DNA of 64,000 nucleotides from Sphingomonas lutea (GTDB taxonomy: Bacteria > Pseudomonadota > Alphaproteobacteria > Sphingomonadales > Sphingomonadaceae): NCBI RefSeq assembly GCF_014396785.1, contig NZ_CP060718.1:1074501-1138500 (forward strand), written 5' to 3'. The position numbers were made by a program, and so were the translations under genes. The stretch's first letter is position 1; each line of letters starts with the position of its first letter. Shown piece after piece: positions 61,498-64,000 of the stretch. The notes beneath the pieces were generated by a model, which was not told where the DNA came from, did not search any database, and was given only the letters and a program-made list of their open reading frames with translations.

Positions 61498-61671
61498 TCA
61501 GCCGAGGTGGGCCTTGTTCGCGCTATCCCAGGGCGCGCTCCACTGAACGCGATGAAGCGAGCGGAAGGTGGCGTCGATGCGGCGCGCGATCCGCTTCAGG
61601 CCGCGGTCGATGCCGGCGTTCAGCTCCGTCCGTCCGGACTGGTAGCTGCGGTCGAAAATCTCATCCATCAT
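61498..61671 (-). CDS. 57-aa microprotein divergent from a LysR regulator
   Basis: Reads MMDEIFDRSYQSGRTELNAG..., with an Arg-rich helix (RGLKRIARRIDATFRSLHR) and a tryptophan-containing end (QWSAPWDSANKAHLG). AAAGGA lies 8 nt before the first ATG at 61671, a good ribosome-binding site. No known domain. It follows the 62-aa gene (61702-61890) 30 bases downstream, so the two form a small operon transcribed away from the LysR gene at 62047. Confidence 0.65.
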   Translation of the reverse strand: MMDEIFDRSYQSGRTELNAGIDRGLKRIARRIDATFRSLHRVQWSAPWDSANKAHLG

Positions 61672-61701
61672 CACTCGGTCCTTTCTTCAGGCAATGCAGG
61701 C

Positions 61702-61890
61702 TCAAAGCGCCAGCGGGAATGCGTCGATCAGGTCGTTGGCGGGCGGGCGAAGCGCCTGCTCGACCAAGGCCAACCGACAGTCGTGGGGGATGGCGCGCCA
61801 CGGGCGGGCCGAGCGCTCCTCAAGTGCCCGCGACGATTGCGCCTGGGGGCCGTTTTCGCCGAACGCACGCGTATCGAGGCCATAAAGCAT
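61702..61890 (-). CDS. 62-aa microprotein divergent from a LysR regulator
   Basis: Starts MLYGLDTRAFGENGPQAQSS and ends PANDLIDAFPLAL. The ATG at 61890 has GGAAAGGGA about 8-10 nt upstream. The protein is soluble with a helix at the end (CRLALVEQALRPPANDLI). I do not recognise it. The intergenic region 61891-62046 between it and the LysR gene should hold a shared divergent promoter region, so these microproteins are candidate regulator targets. Confidence 0.6.
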   Translation of the reverse strand: MLYGLDTRAFGENGPQAQSSRALEERSARPWRAIPHDCRLALVEQALRPPANDLIDAFPLAL

Positions 61891-62046
61891 GGCGCAGTCC
61901 CTTTCCTTGTCGTTGGCCGCCGGCGAGAGGGCTGGGGAGTGGAGGGTTTCGCGCTCCGCCAGCGGCTGATCCTGATGTACGAATGCCACCGTCGTTTCGC
62001 CAATCAAACGCTCGACAGAATCGATAAATGAGGCTTATGGAGTCGC

Positions 62047-63006
62047 ATGGTTCGACGACTGCCGCCGCTCGCTGCCATCCGCGCCTTCGAAGCGGCCGCG
62101 CGGACCGAGAATTTCACCGCCGCCGCGGCCGAGCTTGGTATGACCCAGGCCGCGGTGTCCTATCAGGTGAAGAGCCTCGAAGAGCGGCTGGGCGCACCTT
62201 TGTTCGTGCGCGAGAAGGGGCGCGCGCGACTGACTCCACTGGGGGCGCGCCTGCTGCCGTCGCTGACCGGCGCATTCGACGCGATCGAGGCCGCCTTCGC
62301 CAGCCATCGCGAGGAGGATGAGACGCTCCTGACCGTCACCACCACCCACACCTTCGCCAATACCTGGCTGGCGTGGCGGCTGGGCGGCTTCCAGATGGAA
62401 CACCCCGACCTGGCGGTGCGGATGACAACCAGCAACGACGTCGTCGACCTGCGCGCGGGCGATGCCGATATCGCCATTCGCGCCGGCACCGCCGAGTGGG
62501 AAGGGCTCGAACGCCACCGCCTGTTCGAATCGGGCTTTACGCCCGTCGCCAGCCCATGCTGCGTTGCGGAGGCGGAACGGCGCCTCGGCCGTCCGCTCGA
62601 GCCGCGCGACATGCCGAGCCAGACGATGATCAGTCCGAGCGATAGCTGGTGGCAGCAATGGTTTACGGACAATGGCGTCGCCGTCGACGACCAAGTCCAG
62701 CGCCGGCCCGGCGTCCTGCTCGATAACCAGGCGAACGAAGGCCACGCGGCGATGGGCGGGCAGGGCTTCGCGCTGCTGACGCCCCTGTTGTGGAAGGGCG
62801 ACATTGCCGCGGGGCGGCTGGTCATGCCTTTCCCAGACCGCGTTTCCGCGCGGGGCTGGGCCTATTGGCTGGTCTATCCCAAGGAGCGGCGCATGGTGCC
62901 CAAGGTCAAGCGCTTCCGCGAATGGCTGTTGGCCGAAATGGCCATGGCGCTGGCCGAGGACGATGGCGGCTGGCGCCATGCACATACGGCGGCGGCCGCC
63001 GAATAA
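62047..63006 (+). CDS. LysR family transcriptional regulator (GcvA-like)
   Basis: 319 aa. N-terminal winged HTH (residues 4-64: LPPLAAIRAFEAAARTENFTAAAAELGMTQAAVSYQVKSLEERLG), linker helix, then the periplasmic-binding-type effector domain (about 95-300) with VTTTHTFANTWLAWRLGGFQMEHPDLAVRM and DLRAGDADIAIRAG, the GcvA-group pattern. C-terminal helix ends in alanines. The effector is unknown. It is divergent from the two microprotein genes, the usual layout for a LysR target, with about 156 bases between. Confidence 0.94.
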   Translation: MVRRLPPLAAIRAFEAAARTENFTAAAAELGMTQAAVSYQVKSLEERLGAPLFVREKGRARLTPLGARLLPSLTGAFDAIEAAFASHREEDETLLTVTTTHTFANTWLAWRLGGFQMEHPDLAVRMTTSNDVVDLRAGDADIAIRAGTAEWEGLERHRLFESGFTPVASPCCVAEAERRLGRPLEPRDMPSQTMISPSDSWWQQWFTDNGVAVDDQVQRRPGVLLDNQANEGHAAMGGQGFALLTPLLWKGDIAAGRLVMPFPDRVSARGWAYWLVYPKERRMVPKVKRFREWLLAEMAMALAEDDGGWRHAHTAAAAE

Positions 63007-63066
63007 TCCACGGCTTTCCGCAACCGCCCCTTGGAAGCATCGCTGCGGGGTTGCTAGTCAAGCGCC

Positions 63067-64000
63067 ATGCCTGACTCCGATATGTCCTCGGTCATCGAAA
63101 CGCCGTTCGATGCCGCGCTGTCCGAACGCTACCTTGTCTATGCGCTGTCGACGATCACCGCGCGGTCGCTGCCCGACGTCCGCGACGGGCTGAAGCCGGT
63201 CCACCGCCGCATCCTGTGGGGCATGCGGCTGCTCCGGCTCGACCCCGCCGGCGCATACAAGAAATCGGCGCGCGTGGTCGGCGACGTCATCGGCAAATAT
63301 CACCCGCACGGCGACCAATCGGTCTATGATGCGATGGTCCGCCTCGCGCAGGATTTCGCGCTCCGCTACCCGCTCGTCGACGGGCAGGGCAATTTCGGCA
63401 ACATCGACGGCGATAACGCCGCCGCCTACCGCTACACCGAAGCGCGACTGACGGCGGTGGCGATGCAGCTCATGGCCGGGCTCGACGAGGGCTCGGTCGA
63501 CTACAAGCCGACCTATAATGGCGAAGAGGAAGAGCCCGAGGTTTTCCCGGGCCTGTTCCCCAACCTCTTGGCGAACGGCGCGAGCGGCATTGCGGTGGGC
63601 ATGGCGACCAGCATCCCGCCGCACAACCTGACCGAGCTGGTCGATGCCGCGGTGCATCTGATCGACAACCCCAAGGCCGACGACCGCGAACTGCTGCAGT
63701 GGGTCAAGGGCCCGGACTTCCCGACCGGCGGAATCCTGGTCGACGACGAGGACGTCATTGCCCGCGCTTATGTCAGTGGACGCGGCGCGTTCCGCCTACG
63801 CGCGCGGATCAGTGTCGAGCGCGAAAAAGGCGGCGGCTGGCACCTGCTGGTCAGCGAGATCCCTTATGGCGTGCAAAAGGCCAAGCTCATCGAGCAGATC
63901 GCGGCGCTGATCGGCGACAAGAAGCTGCCGATCCTGGCCGACGTCAAGGACGAGAGCGACGAGCAGATCCGGCTGATCCTTGAGCCACGCGCGCGCACGG
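63067..64000 (+). CDS. parC: DNA topoisomerase IV subunit A (5' part)
   Basis: Runs off the window end; 311 codons visible. Decatenating type IIA topoisomerase subunit. [42 protein letters not shown], the [22 protein letters not shown] helix, and the catalytic tyrosine Y123 in [12 protein letters not shown] are visible. [27 protein letters not shown] is the ParC rather than GyrA version. The ATG at 63067 starts [18 protein letters not shown]. Confidence 0.95.
   Translation, partial: MPDSDMSSVIETPFDAALSERYLVYALSTITARSLPDVRDGLKPVHRRILWGMRLLRLDPAGAYKKSARVVGDVIGKYHPHGDQSVYDAMVRLAQDFALRYPLVDGQGNFGNIDGDNAAAYRYTEARLTAVAMQLMAGLDEGSVDYKPTYNGEEEEPEVFPGLFPNLLANGASGIAVGMATSIPPHNLTELVDAAVHLIDNPKADDRELLQWVKGPDFPTGGILVDDEDVIARAYVSGRGAFRLRARISVEREKGGGWHLLVSEIPYGVQKAKLIEQIAALIGDKKLPILADVKDESDEQIRLILEPRART

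Overview
The window is dense, GC-rich (roughly two-thirds G+C) chromosomal DNA from an alphaproteobacterium, most likely a Sphingomonadaceae member (Sphingomonas/Sphingomicrobium type). Pointers are the cell-cycle regulators TrcR (DUF1013) and CpdR, a GTTC-N7-GTTC SOS box at uvrA, a five-subunit F1 ATP synthase operon ordered H-A-G-D-C, SapC, CpaF, a DUF1192 protein, and at least three families of short palindromic repeats typical of sphingomonads. There is no prophage, transposase or CRISPR array.

Layout. 1-3.4 kb: the end of a biotin-dependent carboxylase, a lipoprotein Cu/Zn superoxide dismutase and small exported proteins, one with a chaplin-like Cys-Cys motif. 3.4-7.04 kb: an accessory segment with small hydrophilic proteins (one frameshifted), a DUF2726-like remnant, and a distinctly AT-richer solitary reverse transcriptase of the Abi/DRT-like kind. 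7.04-14.3 kb: uvrA (carrying an in-frame palindromic repeat), an S46 dipeptidyl-peptidase and a PDZ/membrane sensor-like protein. 14.3-19 kb: phosphate/nucleotide genes (thpR, Nudix, PPK2, DUF4956, a CotH-like protein, a PPP-type phosphatase). 19-30 kb: BI-1, M48 and M28 peptidases, dienelactone hydrolase, GST, a KGG stress protein and ClpA. 30-40 kb: housekeeping genes (quinone oxidoreductase, trcR, xseB-ispA-coaD, PPIase-queA, tgt) interrupted by an HD-GYP protein and a PQQ-propeller lipoprotein. 40-50 kb: yghU, a DEAD-box helicase, sapC, N-formylglutamate amidohydrolase, cpdR, a three-gene operon (ATP-grasp / DUF1989 / YqcI-YcgG heme N-oxygenase), tRNA-Val(GAC), an exported methyltransferase and cpaF. 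50-64 kb: the F1 ATP synthase operon with an extra Cys-rich small protein inside it, ada, a CPBP protease, priA, purC, two microproteins divergent from a LysR regulator, and the start of parC.

How genes work together: atpHAGDC encodes F1; queA and tgt act in queuosine tRNA modification; xseB-ispA-coaD is a tight overlapping operon; PPK2, DUF4956 and the CotH-like protein suggest a polyphosphate-related locus; the heme N-oxygenase and DUF1989 proteins both point to guanidino-group chemistry.

Most notable: the solitary reverse transcriptase island, the N-oxygenase/DUF1989/ATP-grasp operon, palindromic repeats that have become part of reading frames (uvrA, tgt, apparently priA), a chaplin-like secreted protein, and a recurring pattern of single missing bases breaking genes (4211-4503, 37490-38778, 45115-46019, perhaps 34409-34413), which may be assembly error rather than biology.
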